A DNA stretch of 64,000 bases from Paragonimus westermani (lineage: Eukaryota; Platyhelminthes; Trematoda; Plagiorchiida; Troglotrematidae), in the NCBI GenBank assembly GCA_008508345.1, contig QNGE01002429.1:51097-115096 (forward strand). Direction: 5' to 3'. This document shows, piece after piece, positions 24,393 through 35,903 of this stretch. Under the pieces are notes generated by a model. The model ran no database searches. It saw only the letters and a program-made list of their open reading frames with translations, and was not told the DNA's origin. How positions within the stretch are numbered: position 1 is the stretch's first letter; the number at the start of each line of letters is the position of its first letter. The position numbers and the translations under genes are program-made.

Positions 24393-26451
24393 AATTGACC
24401 CAGTTAAAATGCACTGCGAATGAGTTTGTCACTAAAATTCATCTACATAAAAGTGGTGACAAATGTCCTGAAGGATATTTCTCGCCTATAAGAAACCAAC
24501 CAATTTACACACAAGTATTCTTCTGTCAAGTCCAACTTTAGTGCACTCCGTTCTGAGTATCCCTATATGGGAATGTGATTTGTTTTCTCCTGTGAAATGT
24601 CCTTGCTTCCTGGTCGCGTGATTTGAAGGTGTCTGGCAACCAGCAGCTTGAACGAAAAGTGAGTTCCTATTAACCGATGCACACTATTTTTGGAGGTTGA
24701 AATCATTAATCAGTCGTTTCACCTTTTTTCTTCCCTTTGACAGTGCCGCGGTAAATTATTCGTTAGTATTTCCACCTCTTAGCAAGAGTTTGTTGAGTGC
24801 CGTGCACTTATTTTGATAGGAGGCTTCTGTACCTACTCCCTTTATATAACCGGCAATGCTGTATGCTCTTTAACAAGCAGGCCAGTCTAAAATCTAGCAG
24901 TGGACTTCTAATATTGAGAATGCTGGGTCATTGTCGTTAACCAATCTCATCTATCGGCTTCTAGAGTTCCAAATGGTCGGTTTTTGCAAATGTTGACAGT
25001 AACTGTTTGAGCTAAGGTTAGATGCAAGCACCTTGATAGAAACTCATCGGACATCATTGGTGCGCTGCTTACACCTTACTGAGTGTGTACACTTTGGTTT
25101 GGTTAGTGGTCTCACACGTGCGTTAGCGAATCATCGGGCAAGGGACCTTGTCGCCATTGCGATACAGCAGAATACTGATCGCTTGTCACTGACTGACGCA
25201 TAAAAGTACATTATGTGGCCTGTGTTGTGCCAACTATGCAAGGCGTTTGCATGCCAGCGTTTCGTTGTTGGTGTCTACGGTGGAAACGTTGAATCAAAGA
25301 ATGTGTGCTTTCACTCTTTTGACTCTGTCCATGAACTGCGCGGTGTGTTATCTGCCAGTGTGATCTCTGCAGGAGCCTACGTCACAGTTAGTCTAAAGGC
25401 TGTCTCTTGTAATACACCAGCCCCTGCATTTGTTAAGCAGATAGATGTTTAAATTGCTTAAGTTGGTTGTAATAAATCTAACCGGAAAGACTTGTACTTC
25501 GATCGCAAGGTTACGTTTTATTTAAACAGTGCTTCCACAGGAACCGACGCTTCTTTTTGTGACTCACGTCTGGCGATCGCTCGTTTATTTTCCGCTTCAC
25601 CTACTAAAATACTTTGGTTTTTAATAAAACATAAGCATTCCGTGTATTTGGAATTGCTCATTAAATGGACACCACCATACTACTGAACGCCGCAGCGGTT
25701 CCCAAGTGCTGAACCGAACCAATTCCAGAATTCTTTAACGTGGAAAAGATTAGACTTGTGATATTCCTCGCAAATGCCGTCAGTTACTTAACCTCAGCTA
25801 GTAAAAAGCAACCAAATGCAGATCTTTCTTGCTTTACCCAGGTTAAGAAGGACCCAGAAACCATTGTTTTACACACTTTCTCGAGCCTTCTGAACTTCTT
25901 AGCAAATGCGAAGAAAGGTAGTAACATTCTGACCCTGTTAAAAACTTCTTTTGAGCCAGTTTGGCCCCGATTGTTTTCGTCTCTTTTATAACAGTTTTGT
26001 TCAACCGCATCTGGAAAATTAAGTAGTGATACTGACACCGTTTCTACGAAAGGGCAAACCTCTGCTGCAGACTGTGCAACTTCGTGCCGTTGTACGATGG
26101 ACAAACTGACTAAGTGCATTAGTCAGTTTGCATTATGAGGCAGTCCAGGGCCTAAAAACCAGACCATATAAAAGAAGACTCATATTCTTGAACATGTACT
26201 TTTTAAAGCGTTGTCGTCTTAGGAATGACTTGGTGCTAATTTTCTGTTGAAACGAGAAATCCTGATAATCCGGGTCATGATGAACAGACGAAATAGCATG
26301 ATAATGAGGGGTCACTCTCTGAAACTAGAGGTCTGACAGACCACAATGCAGGCGGATTTTTCTCGTCGCACGTATGCAAGACCTGGAATGTTCTACTTGG
26401 CAACGTTTTTTCTGCCAACGCTGTAGCGGTTTACAAGACACACTAAACATC
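24393..26451. other. no recognised gene
   Basis: A plus-strand frame 25740-25991 contains a good acceptor-like site (pyrimidines then CCCAG at about 25840), and a 111-codon minus-strand frame overlaps it at 25784-26119. Neither shows a family motif, and having open frames on both strands argues for chance. Confidence 0.4.
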
Positions 26452-27364
26452 TACCCTGCTAGCACCAGTTGAGGATTCAGTTTAGGGGTGAATACGGGCT
26501 AATTTCGGAAACGTTCAGAGATAGATTCTTCTGATCAACGGTGTTTTGGTTGCTGAGAATATTCTCAGCATGTATACTGGCGTACAGGCAAACATTTTTG
26601 CCTGTGCACCAGTATACTCCGTATTCATAGAATACATGAAGTACCTAACACAGAGGAATTACACTAAACTCCAAGAATTTTTGCTATGCGTATAAACTAG
26701 TTTTCAGTCCGTTACACCTGTTAGGGTTGCGTTAGGGATTTTGTCCCAAATTCCTAACAAATCCCCAAGTGATCTTGGGATTATTCAGGGGTTTGTTCAA
26801 GAATATGTTAAGGATTTGGGGCAAAATCCCTAACGCAACCTTGAGAAGTATAGTAAACTGACAACTAGTTTATACGTATAACGAAAAATTCCAGGAGTTT
26901 AATGCAATTCCGTTGTGTTAGTTATTCAGGTAGTCTATAAATATAGAGTATACCTGCTCACAGGTGAATAGACATATTATCAGCAACAAAACATTGTTTG
27001 CCACGTATTCCAACTATTTTGCTATTTATTTTGACTGTTGACACTATTGACATTGTTTGGTTGCATGTCTGGATTTTCTCGTTGGTTCGACCGCCCAAGG
27101 TCACAATTGCACTTGCACCTTCCTGTCGTTAGCTACTGGTCTGTCGCGTTTTGCTTCTGTAGTTTTGCTTACACCTCGCTTTCCCGGTCTCTTTGCGATG
27201 AACGTCGTTGTTCTATAATCGGTTTTTCTGATTTAATCATTGTGGAGAACAGGCACGGTTCTAGACAGAAACGTACCAGTCCTCTACAAATCCATTCTTA
27301 AACTTTCCCGGAATTAGTTCTAATTCACCCCTAAACTGAATCCCTATTTAGTGCTAGCAGGGTA
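26452..27364. mobile_element. TA-flanked foldback/MITE-like DNA element
   Basis: The ends are inverted: CCCTGCTAGCAC starts at 26454 and its mirror ends at 27362. About 50 bp of terminal inverted repeat includes GATTCAGTTTAGGGGTGAAT. TA lies immediately outside both ends, as expected for Tc1/mariner-type target duplication. Inside is a second, larger palindrome centred near 26771, with arms of roughly 230 bp (about 26537-26770 and 26775-27005). The right side then has about 300 bp with no mirror on the left. No transposase motif was found; the 87-codon frame at 27038-27301 is unrecognised. This suggests a non-autonomous element, but the family is not one I know. Confidence 0.7.
26572..26617. 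repeat. short stem-loop nested in the foldback element
   Basis: The left arm 26572-26592 pairs with 26597-26617 around a four-base loop, with about two mismatched positions. It lies in the left arm of the larger palindrome and its equivalent is missing from the right arm, so it looks like a secondary insertion or expansion. Confidence 0.75.
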
Positions 27365-27936
27365 TTGCATTATTTCTATAATTCAGTAAATCTCTAAGAA
27401 AATTAAGATTCTACGCCGCGCAATAAAGAATTTTCAGAAGCATCTATTCTCTGATTTCGTTTTCAATCCACTGCGCCGTTGAAGTTGCAGTCTATTGTCT
27501 ATATTATTAATTGTGTACAAAAAATGTCAAGTGGAAAACACTCGAGAACGAGATATAAAAGTACACCACAAACTTTTTCTCTCATACTGTTATTACAAAG
27601 TTTATATTATTGCACAATTATACCACTTACATATCCCCATTAAAAGTGCGCGTTATTGCAAATGAATTACGAATGATTGCACGTTTTTTCAGTTCGAAAG
27701 AACCATTATTGGTTATTCGAACAAACAAAACTCAAATTCGTCACATTTATTACAAGCTTTCGCACGAAATTTCTGGAGGTCTTTTATCACACAGTTCTGT
27801 GGTAAGGTTCTTTCAAAACCAAGAGTGGTTACCTTTTTTAAGTAACGTAGTATCCAGATTTCATAATTATAATTTGTAACACTTCCGTATTTTTGTATAC
27901 ACCGTTTCGTTAACTCCACCTGCGTTGCGTTCTGTA

Positions 27937-28054
27937 CAGCATTTTTTACTCAATAATTTTTTGTTGTTCGCTCTTCTCACTGTTCTCCAACTCACTTGTC
28001 CACTCCATGTCTAAACCAAGTTAATCGATCAACTCGATAATAAACAGTTCAACA
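27937..28054 (+). repeat. 3' end of a gypsy-type LTR (variant A)
   Basis: The sequence from CAGCATTTTT through AATAAACAGTTCAACA matches 30387-30495 in direct orientation. Its last bases also match the end of the LTR at 35903, and the sequence after it (28055-28230) matches the leader after that LTR. No full-length LTR of about 600 bp can be traced upstream, so only the 3' portion seems to remain. Confidence 0.55.
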
Positions 28055-28336
28055 TTTACCTCCGGGGTCGTATCCGTTCACTGTATTGGAATTTCTAAGC
28101 CAACGCACCTCCACGAATTATTGTGAGTCACTTCCTTTTGTTTCCATTACATTTTGGCTCCGTGTTCACACTTACGCATTTTGACATTGTTTAGTTCCAC
28201 TACATAAATTTGGTGAACCCGGATTTTCAGCCTTTCCTCCTTTGTACATATAGGTCTCTTTTTGGTTCCGTTATCTATGAGCTCCAAACCCTCAATATTT
28301 TGAAATGACTCTTGATTTCAGTACTCGTTTATTTTT

Positions 28337-29100
28337 GTGAACGCTATTTACCTTAAATTACCTGCATTTGTATCTCAAACCCCCGTATTTGGTCCACTCA
28401 TGCGGAAACATTTTCTGGATTTCGTAAGATTGCTCCACAATCCACCAGGCTTTCCATGTAGTTTCTTATTGTCCCACAGATACTACGTCGATGTAATTGA
28501 TTTACCTGACCCCACGTCAAATGAGTCGCAATACGTTAAACTCAAATCTGCTGTTTTAAAGCGTACCACAGCGTCAGATGAGTTGAGTGATCGCACCCCT
28601 TCGCCATTGCTCCGCCACAGAAGATCCCTAGTAGGTGATAACAGTATAGGTTATTCAATCCCCAGGTCACTGTGGATCAAATGCCTGCGGCTTAGCACCT
28701 CAGTTATTTTTTCAGTTCGCAAAGACGGCGGACAAAGTTTACGAGTGTCTCTTCAAGCGTTCCATGGACCACCTACATGACCGTTCTCCTCATACAGGTA
28801 CATAACAAAAAACGCCTGATAACCTCCAACGTCGGGTGTCTCAGATACCACCCACTGTGAATAACTCAACTGGACGCCTCATAAGGGGCAGTATGTTCTT
28901 TCGCACTCCGCCATGTTCTCGCGCATGACCTATCATATCTGAGGCCGTAACCCTCTAAATCTGTTACCGCCACAGGTGTTCTGGTGACAACGCCCGCGAA
29001 TGCACACACCCGTGTGCGTATAACAGTCCGCGCACTAAAGGTTACACCAATCATAAAAACGACCCGACCAGCCGGTACTGACGACAGGTGCCGCTAGCCA
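28337..29100 (+). pseudogene. Ty3/gypsy gag remnant with decayed zinc knuckle
   Basis: This is the structural gag of a gypsy element, broken by frameshifts and deletions. It starts near ISLKLPAF-like sequence (NAIYLKLPAF). It continues with VIDLPDPTSNESQYVKLKSA and VLKRTTASDELSDRTPSPLL, typical of gag in flatworm gypsy families. Around 28957-29020 another frame reads CYRHRCSGDNARECTHPC, a nucleocapsid zinc-knuckle-like motif ahead of protease. There are gaps compared with usual gag length. The same pieces occur in the second copy at 33072-33835. Confidence 0.7.
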
Positions 29101-29113
29101 GCCCGACAGTCCC

Positions 29114-30340
29114 ATGTTGTATGTCCAGGATATTTCTACCAGACTCCGCTTCCTTCTTGACACCAGTGCAGAGGTCAGCATTATACCCCCAGGTAATAAT
29201 CGACGCGATCTCAAACTCAGAGCTTACAATTCCAAAATCGTGACTTACGGCCAACTTCTCTTGATGGTCGATCTTGGACTGCGTCGAAATTTACCTTGGA
29301 TTCTTATCATTGCCGACGTTCAACACATAATTATCGGCGTCGGGTTTCTCACGAAGCACGGTTTGGCTAATGATCTCAGCCGCCGGAAACTCGTAGACAG
29401 CATCACTAATTTGTGCGTTCGTGGTCAAGCCACTAATACCACCTCGATCGGAATTCGAGCAGCTTTACCGGAAACCAACCGGTATACAGTCCTGTTAAAA
29501 CAGTTTCCAGGAATCTGTCAACCCACACCTAATACCACAACGCCGAAACAAGATGTTTCACATCACATCCTCACCAAGGAGCAACAAAATTTGTACGTCC
29601 ACGTCGACTGCCTGCGGAGAAGCTCAAGGTCGCCAAAGCGGAATTTGCGGAAATGCTACGTCTGGGAACCATCCGACCCTCAAACAGCTCATAGGTGTCG
29701 CCTTTGCACATGGTCCTCAAGAAGATTACTGGAGAATGGAGACCATGCGGTGATTACCGTGCACTGAACACCGCCACCACGCCGGACCGTTATCAGATTC
29801 CGCATATCCATGACCTTCCCATTGGCCTTCTTGGGAAAGCGATCTTTTCCAAAAGTACATCTATTCAAGTCATATAATCAAAATCCTGTGGCTCCCGATG
29901 ACATCACTAGAACAGCGATCACGACCCCATTTGGCTTATTCGAATTTGTTCGTATGCCTTTTGGCCTCCGAGACGCCGCCCAAACATTTCAATGCCTCAT
30001 GTACCAAGTTCTACGTGCATTAGACTTTGTATTTGTCTACATTGACGACAGACTTAATGCAGCAACAATGCGCATGAACACATATCTCACCCAAAATTTG
30101 TCTTTGAACGTTTAAATCATCGCGGCGTCAGCCAAGTGAGTCTCCGGTGCTTTCTCCATCGAATTTCTTGGTCATTGCACTGGTAAATAAGGCATCAAGT
30201 GACTGCCGGGATTATCCATTGCCTCAGTCTATCAAGCGCCTCCGTCGATTTTTGGGAATTGTTATTTTGTATTATCGCTTTATCCCCAATTGCTCAGACA
30301 TACTGAAACGCCTGCCATTCGGTTTCATTTCAGGCGTCTC
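29114..30340 (+). pseudogene. Ty3/gypsy pol remnant: protease and reverse transcriptase
   Basis: The first open frame (29114-29767) starts with a retropepsin-like region carrying FLLDTSAEVSIIPP, where the catalytic DTG has become DTS. The reverse transcriptase follows in shifted frames. It shows [19 protein letters not shown] (29725-29790), TTPFGLFEFVRMPFGLRDAA (about 29920-29980) and FVYIDD (about 30035-30050), the palm motif with its two aspartates. After that comes LRRFLGIVILYYRFIPNC. RNase H and integrase are absent, because the sequence passes directly into LTR-like DNA at about 30387. Several frameshifts and the altered protease triad show it is dead. Confidence 0.85.
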
Positions 30341-30386
30341 ACATTTCAGCCAGCGCTCCAGAAATGAAGTTCGGTGGCGTTTTGTG

Positions 30387-30495
30387 CAGCATTTTGTATT
30401 CAATAATTTTATTGTTCGCTCTTCTCGCCGTTACCCAACTCATTTGTACAATCCATGTTTAAACATAGTTAATCGATCGACTCAATAATAAACAG
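30387..30495 (+). repeat. second copy of the variant A LTR end
   Basis: This directly repeats 27937-28045 with scattered differences, ending AATAATAAACAG. It abuts the start of a different LTR at 30496 without any polypurine tract between them. The pol gene is therefore flanked by matching sequence on both sides, like a severely deleted LTR element. Confidence 0.6.
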
Positions 30496-30988
30496 TGCTG
30501 ATTTTGTCAAGGTTTGTTACGTTATTTTGAGATTGCTGAGGTTTGATTGATGTTGAAAGGTGGCCCTACGCTCTACTCTCTTCCCCAAATGAGATACATT
30601 ATTCCTCCTTATTCTTACACAACCTGCCTTGACCGTTTCCCTTACCCCTATTTAGTCCGAGCCCTGTAAACTTCCAAATACCAAAATGAGACATTTTTCT
30701 TCCATATTTTTCCTCGAGTAACTTATGATTCCCGTCGTTTCTCGATGCATAAACAGTCGTTTTGCTCTGACCAAACCAATGATCATTTGTTTGAGTGAGC
30801 TCAACCCGTTTTATTGTCCACCATTGTTGATCGGTGCCTGGTTGTTAGTTTGTTGTGCGGGCACTTTCATTCTTCGATTTCTGAGGATTTTCACATTCGA
30901 GGTGAGAGACAATTATCTTGTACATTGATTCGATTAGTACCGTATTAAATCCAGTTATTACGAGCGCCTTCTCGTTAACCGTTTCGAG
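30496..30988 (+). repeat. gypsy-type LTR (variant B), interrupted by the assembly gap
   Basis: It starts TGCTGATTTTGTCAAGG and matches, inverted, the solo LTR at 51381-51976 along its whole length, as well as the older copy at 53645-54058. Only the first 493 bases are present before the N run. The end is supplied by 35725-35903 after the second gap, where it finishes AATAAACAGTTCAACA. The inferred full length is about 605 bp. Confidence 0.75.
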
Positions 30989-31730
30989 NNNNNNNNNNNN
31001 NNNNNNNNNNNNNNNNNNNNNNNNNNNNNNNNNNNNNNNNNNNNNNNNNNNNNNNNNNNNNNNNNNNNNNNNNNNNNNNNNNNNNNNNNNNNNNNNNNNN
31101 NNNNNNNNNNNNNNNNNNNNNNNNNNNNNNNNNNNNNNNNNNNNNNNNNNNNNNNNNNNNNNNNNNNNNNNNNNNNNNNNNNNNNNNNNNNNNNNNNNNN
31201 NNNNNNNNNNNNNNNNNNNNNNNNNNNNNNNNNNNNNNNNNNNNNNNNNNNNNNNNNNNNNNNNNNNNNNNNNNNNNNNNNNNNNNNNNNNNNNNNNNNN
31301 NNNNNNNNNNNNNNNNNNNNNNNNNNNNNNNNNNNNNNNNNNNNNNNNNNNNNNNNNNNNNNNNNNNNNNNNNNNNNNNNNNNNNNNNNNNNNNNNNNNN
31401 NNNNNNNNNNNNNNNNNNNNNNNNNNNNNNNNNNNNNNNNNNNNNNNNNNNNNNNNNNNNNNNNNNNNNNNNNNNNNNNNNNNNNNNNNNNNNNNNNNNN
31501 NNNNNNNNNNNNNNNNNNNNNNNNNNNNNNNNNNNNNNNNNNNNNNNNNNNNNNNNNNNNNNNNNNNNNNNNNNNNNNNNNNNNNNNNNNNNNNNNNNNN
31601 NNNNNNNNNNNNNNNNNNNNNNNNNNNNNNNNNNNNNNNNNNNNNNNNNNNNNNNNNNNNNNNNNNNNNNNNNNNNNNNNNNNNNNNNNNNNNNNNNNNN
31701 NNNNNNNNNNNNNNNNNNNNNNNNNNNNNN
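30989..31730. other. assembly gap (742 N)
   Basis: A run of N lies between two near-identical blocks. Any open frame spanning it consists only of unknown residues. Confidence 0.99.
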
Positions 31731-33071
31731 GTTTGCCACGTATTCCAACTATTTTGCTATTTATTTTGACTGTTGACACTATTGACATTGTTTGGTTGCA
31801 TGTCTGGATTTTCTCGTTGGTTCGACCGCCCAAGGTCACAATTGCACTTGCACCTTCCTGTCGTTAGCTACTGGTCTGTCGCGTTTTGCTTCTGTAGTTT
31901 TGCTTACACCTCGCTTTCCCGGTCTCTTTGCGATGAACGTCGTTGTTCTATAATCGGTTTTTCTGATTTAATCATTGTGGAGAACAGGCACGGTTCTAGA
32001 CAGAAACGTACCAGTCCTCTACAAATCCATTCTTAAACTTTCCCGGAATTAGTTCTAATTCACCCCTAAACTGAATCCCTATTTAGTGCTAGCAGGGTAT
32101 TGCATTATTTCTATAATTCAGTAAATCTCTAAGAAAATTAAGATTCTACGCCGCGCAATAAAGAATTTTCAGAAGCATCTATTCTCTGATTTCGTTTTCA
32201 ATCCACTGCGCCGTTGAAGTTGCAGTCTATTGTCTATATTATTAATTGTGTACAAAAAATGTCAAGTGGAAAACACTCGAGAACGAGATATAAAAGTACA
32301 CCACAAACTTTTTCTCTCATACTGTTATTACAAAGTTTATATTATTGCAAAATTATACCACTTACATATCCCCATTAAAAGTGCGCGTTATTGCAAATGA
32401 ATTACGAATGATTGCACGTTTTTTCAGTTCGAAAGAACCATTATTGGTTATTCGAACAAACAAAACTCAAATTCGTCACATTTATTACAAGCTTTCGCAC
32501 GAAATTTCTGGAGGTCTTTTATCACACAGTTCTGTGGTAAGGTTCTTTCAAAACCAAGAGTGGTTACCTTTTTTAAGTAACGTAGTATCCAGATTTCATA
32601 ATTATAATTTGTAACACTTCCGTATTTTTGTATACACCGTTTCGTTAACTCCACCTGCGTTGCGTTCTGTACAGCATTTTTTACTCAATAATTTTTTGTT
32701 GTTCGCTCTTCTCACTGTTCTCCAACTCACTTGTCCACTCCATGTCTAAACCAAGTTAATCGATCAACTCGATAATAAACAGTTCAACATTTACCTCCGG
32801 GGTCGTATCCGTTCACTGTATTGGAATTTCTAAGCCAACGCACCTCCACGAATTATTGTGAGTCACTTCCTTTTGTTTCCATTACATTTTGGCTCCGTGT
32901 TCACACTTACGCATTTTGACATTGTTTAGTTCCACTACATAAATTTGGTGAACCCGGATTTTCAGCCTTTCCTCCTTTGTACATATAGGTCTCTTTTTGG
33001 TTCCGTTATCTATGAGCTCCAAACCCTCAATATTTTGAAATGACTCTTGATTTCAGTACTCGTTTATTTTT

Positions 33072-33835
33072 GTGAACGCTATTTACCTTAAATTACCTGC
33101 ATTTGTATCTCAAACCCCCGTATTTGGTCCACTCATGCGGAAACATTTTCTGGATTTCGTAAGATTGCTCCACAATCCACCAGGCTTTCCATGTAGTTTC
33201 TTATTGTCCCACAGATACTACGTCGATGTAATTGATTTACCTGACCCCACGTCAAATGAGTCGCAATACGTTAAACTCAAATCTGCTGTTTTAAAGCGTA
33301 CCACAGCGTCAGATGAGTTGAGTGATCGCACCCCTTCGCCATTGCTCCGCCACAGAAGATCCCTAGTAGGTGATAACAGTATAGGTTATTCAATCCCCAG
33401 GTCACTGTGGATCAAATGCCTGCGGCTTAGCACCTCAGTTATTTTTTCAGTTCGCAAAGACGGCGGACAAAGTTTACGAGTGTCTCTTCAAGCGTTCCAT
33501 GGACCACCTACATGACCGTTCTCCTCATACAGGTACATAACAAAAAACGCCTGATAACCTCCAACGTCGGGTGTCTCAGATACCACCCACTGTGAATAAC
33601 TCAACTGGACGCCTCATAAGGGGCAGTATGTTCTTTCGCACTCCGCCATGTTCTCGCGCATGACCTATCATATCTGAGGCCGTAACCCTCTAAATCTGTT
33701 ACCGCCACAGGTGTTCTGGTGACAACGCCCGCGAATGCACACACCCGTGTGCGTATAACAGTCCGCGCACTAAAGGTTACACCAATCATAAAAACGACCC
33801 GACCAGCCGGTACTGACGACAGGTGCCGCTAGCCA
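33072..33835 (+). pseudogene. Ty3/gypsy gag remnant, second copy
   Basis: Base-for-base counterpart of 28337-29100, with the same frameshifts and the same zinc-knuckle-like segment. Shared inactivating lesions mean the copy arose after the element had died, or is an assembly duplicate. Confidence 0.7.
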
Positions 33836-33848
33836 GCCCGACAGTCCC

Positions 33849-35075
33849 ATGTTGTATGTCCAGGATATTTCTACCAGACTCCGCTTCCTTCTTGACACCA
33901 GTGCAGAGGTCAGCATTATACCCCCAGGTAATAATCGACGCGATCTCAAACTCAGAGCTTACAATTCCAAAATCGTGACTTACGGCCAACTTCTCTTGAT
34001 GGTCGATCTTGGACTGCGTCGAAATTTACCTTGGATTCTTATCATTGCCGACGTTCAACACATAATTATCGGCGTCGGGTTTCTCACGAAGCACGGTTTG
34101 GCTAATGATCTCAGCCGCCGGAAACTCGTAGACAGCATCACTAATTTGTGCGTTCGTGGTCAAGCCACTAATACCACCTCGATCGGAATTCGAGCAGCTT
34201 TACCGGAAACCAACCGGTATACAGTCCTGTTAAAACAGTTTCCAGGAATCTGTCAACCCACACCTAATACCACAACGCCGAAACAAGATGTTTCACATCA
34301 CATCCTCACCAAGGAGCAACAAAATTTGTACGTCCACGTCGACTGCCTGCGGAGAAGCTCAAGGTCGCCAAAGCGGAATTTGCGGAAATGCTACGTCTGG
34401 GAACCATCCGACCCTCAAACAGCTCATAGGTGTCGCCTTTGCACATGGTCCTCAAGAAGATTACTGGAGAATGGAGACCATGCGGTGATTACCGTGCACT
34501 GAACACCGCCACCACGCCGGACCGTTATCAGATTCCGCATATCCATGACCTTCCCATTGGCCTTCTTGGGAAAGCGATCTTTTCCAAAAGTACATCTATT
34601 CAAGTCATATAATCAAAATCCTGTGGCTCCCGATGACATCACTAGAACAGCGATCACGACCCCATTTGGCTTATTCGAATTTGTTCGTATGCCTTTTGGC
34701 CTCCGAGACGCCGCCCAAACATTTCAATGCCTCATGTACCAAGTTCTACGTGCATTAGACTTTGTATTTGTCTACATTGACGACAGACTTAATGCAGCAA
34801 CAATGCGCATGAACACATATCTCACCCAAAATTTGTCTTTGAACGTTTAAATCATCGCGGCGTCAGCCAAGTGAGTCTCCGGTGCTTTCTCCATCGAATT
34901 TCTTGGTCATTGCACTGGTAAATAAGGCATCAAGTGACTGCCGGGATTATCCATTGCCTCAGTCTATCAAGCGCCTCCGTCGATTTTTGGGAATTGTTAT
35001 TTTGTATTATCGCTTTATCCCCAATTGCTCAGACATACTGAAACGCCTGCCATTCGGTTTCATTTCAGGCGTCTC
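33849..35075 (+). pseudogene. Ty3/gypsy pol remnant, second copy
   Basis: Counterpart of 29114-30340, with the same DTSA protease triad change, the same RT frameshifts and the same loss of RNase H and integrase. Confidence 0.85.
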
Positions 35076-35723
35076 ACATTTCAGCCAGCGCTCCAGAAAT
35101 GAAGTTCGGTGGCGTTTTGTGCAGCATTTTGTATTCAATAATTTTATTGTTCGCTCTTCTCGCCGTTACCCAACTCATTTGTACAATCCATGTTTAAACA
35201 TAGTTAATCGATCGACTCAATAATAAACAGTGCTGATTTTGTCAAGGTTTGTTACGTTATTTTGAGATTGCTGAGGTTTGATTGATGTTGAAAGGTGGCC
35301 CTACGCTCTACTCTCTTCCCCAAATGAGATACATTATTCCTCCTTATTCTTACACAACCTGCCTTGACCGTTTCCCTTACCCCTATTTAGTCCGAGCCCT
35401 GTAAACTTCCAAATACCAAAATGAGACATTTTTCTTCCATATTTTTCCTCGAGTAACTTATGATTCCCGTCGTTTCTCGATGCATAAACAGTCGTTTTGC
35501 TCTGACCAAACCAATGATCATTTGTTTGAGTGAGCTCAACCCGTTTTATTGTCCACCATTGTTGATCGGTGCCTGGTTGTTAGTTTGTTGTGCGGGCACT
35601 TTCATTCTTCGATTTCTGAGGATTTTCACATTCGAGGTGAGAGACAATTATCTTGTACATTGATTCGATTAGTACCGTATTAAATCCAGTTATTACGAGC
35701 GCCTTCTCGTTAACCGTTTCGAG

Positions 35724-35724
35724 N
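35724..35724. other. single-N contig join
   Basis: One N follows the duplicated block. The next 67 bases (35725-35791) repeat the last 67 bases of the block with one mismatch, so two contigs that actually overlap were placed end to end. Confidence 0.9.
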
Positions 35725-35903
35725 ACATTGATTCGATTAGTACCGTATTAAATCCAGTTATTACGAGCGCCTTCTCGTTAACCGTTTCAAGATAAGATTA
35801 ACTCTGTCGTTGAATATTGAGAGGCAATTACAGGATCAAGAGATTACGCGTAACTCGGTGTGGACTTAAATCGTTAGCGAACGATTCAATAAACAGTTCA
35901 ACA
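35725..35903 (+). repeat. 3' end of the gypsy-type LTR (variant B)
   Basis: After the 67-base overlap, 35792-35903 supplies the missing LTR end: TCTGTCGTTGAATATTG, then CGATTCAATAAACAG, ending TTCAACA. The same order occurs, inverted, in the solo LTR at 51381-51976. Confidence 0.75.

Larger units (their letters stand above)
26996..30988. repeat. first copy of a 3993 bp duplicated block
   Basis: This block reappears at 31731-35723 with a constant offset of 4735. All longer frames translate identically in both copies, and I noticed one base difference (C at 27615, A at 32350). The block starts at the outer edge of the palindrome in the foldback element and ends at the N gap, which points to an assembly break rather than biology. 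Confidence 0.95.
31731..35723. repeat. second copy of the 3993 bp duplicated block
   Basis: It equals 26996-30988 apart from one noticed base. It contains the right end of the foldback element (to 32097, TA at 32098-32099), the variant A LTR ends (32672-32789 and 35122-35230), the gag remnant (33072-33835), the pol remnant (33849-35075) and the start of LTR B (35231-35723). Near identity of decayed, non-coding sequence means either a very recent tandem duplication or one locus assembled twice. Assembly is more likely, because the following contig overlaps the end of this block. Confidence 0.95.

Noticed and set aside
25740..25991. Exon with acceptor-like site near 25840
   Set aside because: No family match, and a longer antisense frame covers the same bases.
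30918..31839. Open frames of 257-293 codons spanning the N run
   Set aside because: They consist almost wholly of unknown residues created by N bases; no coding evidence.
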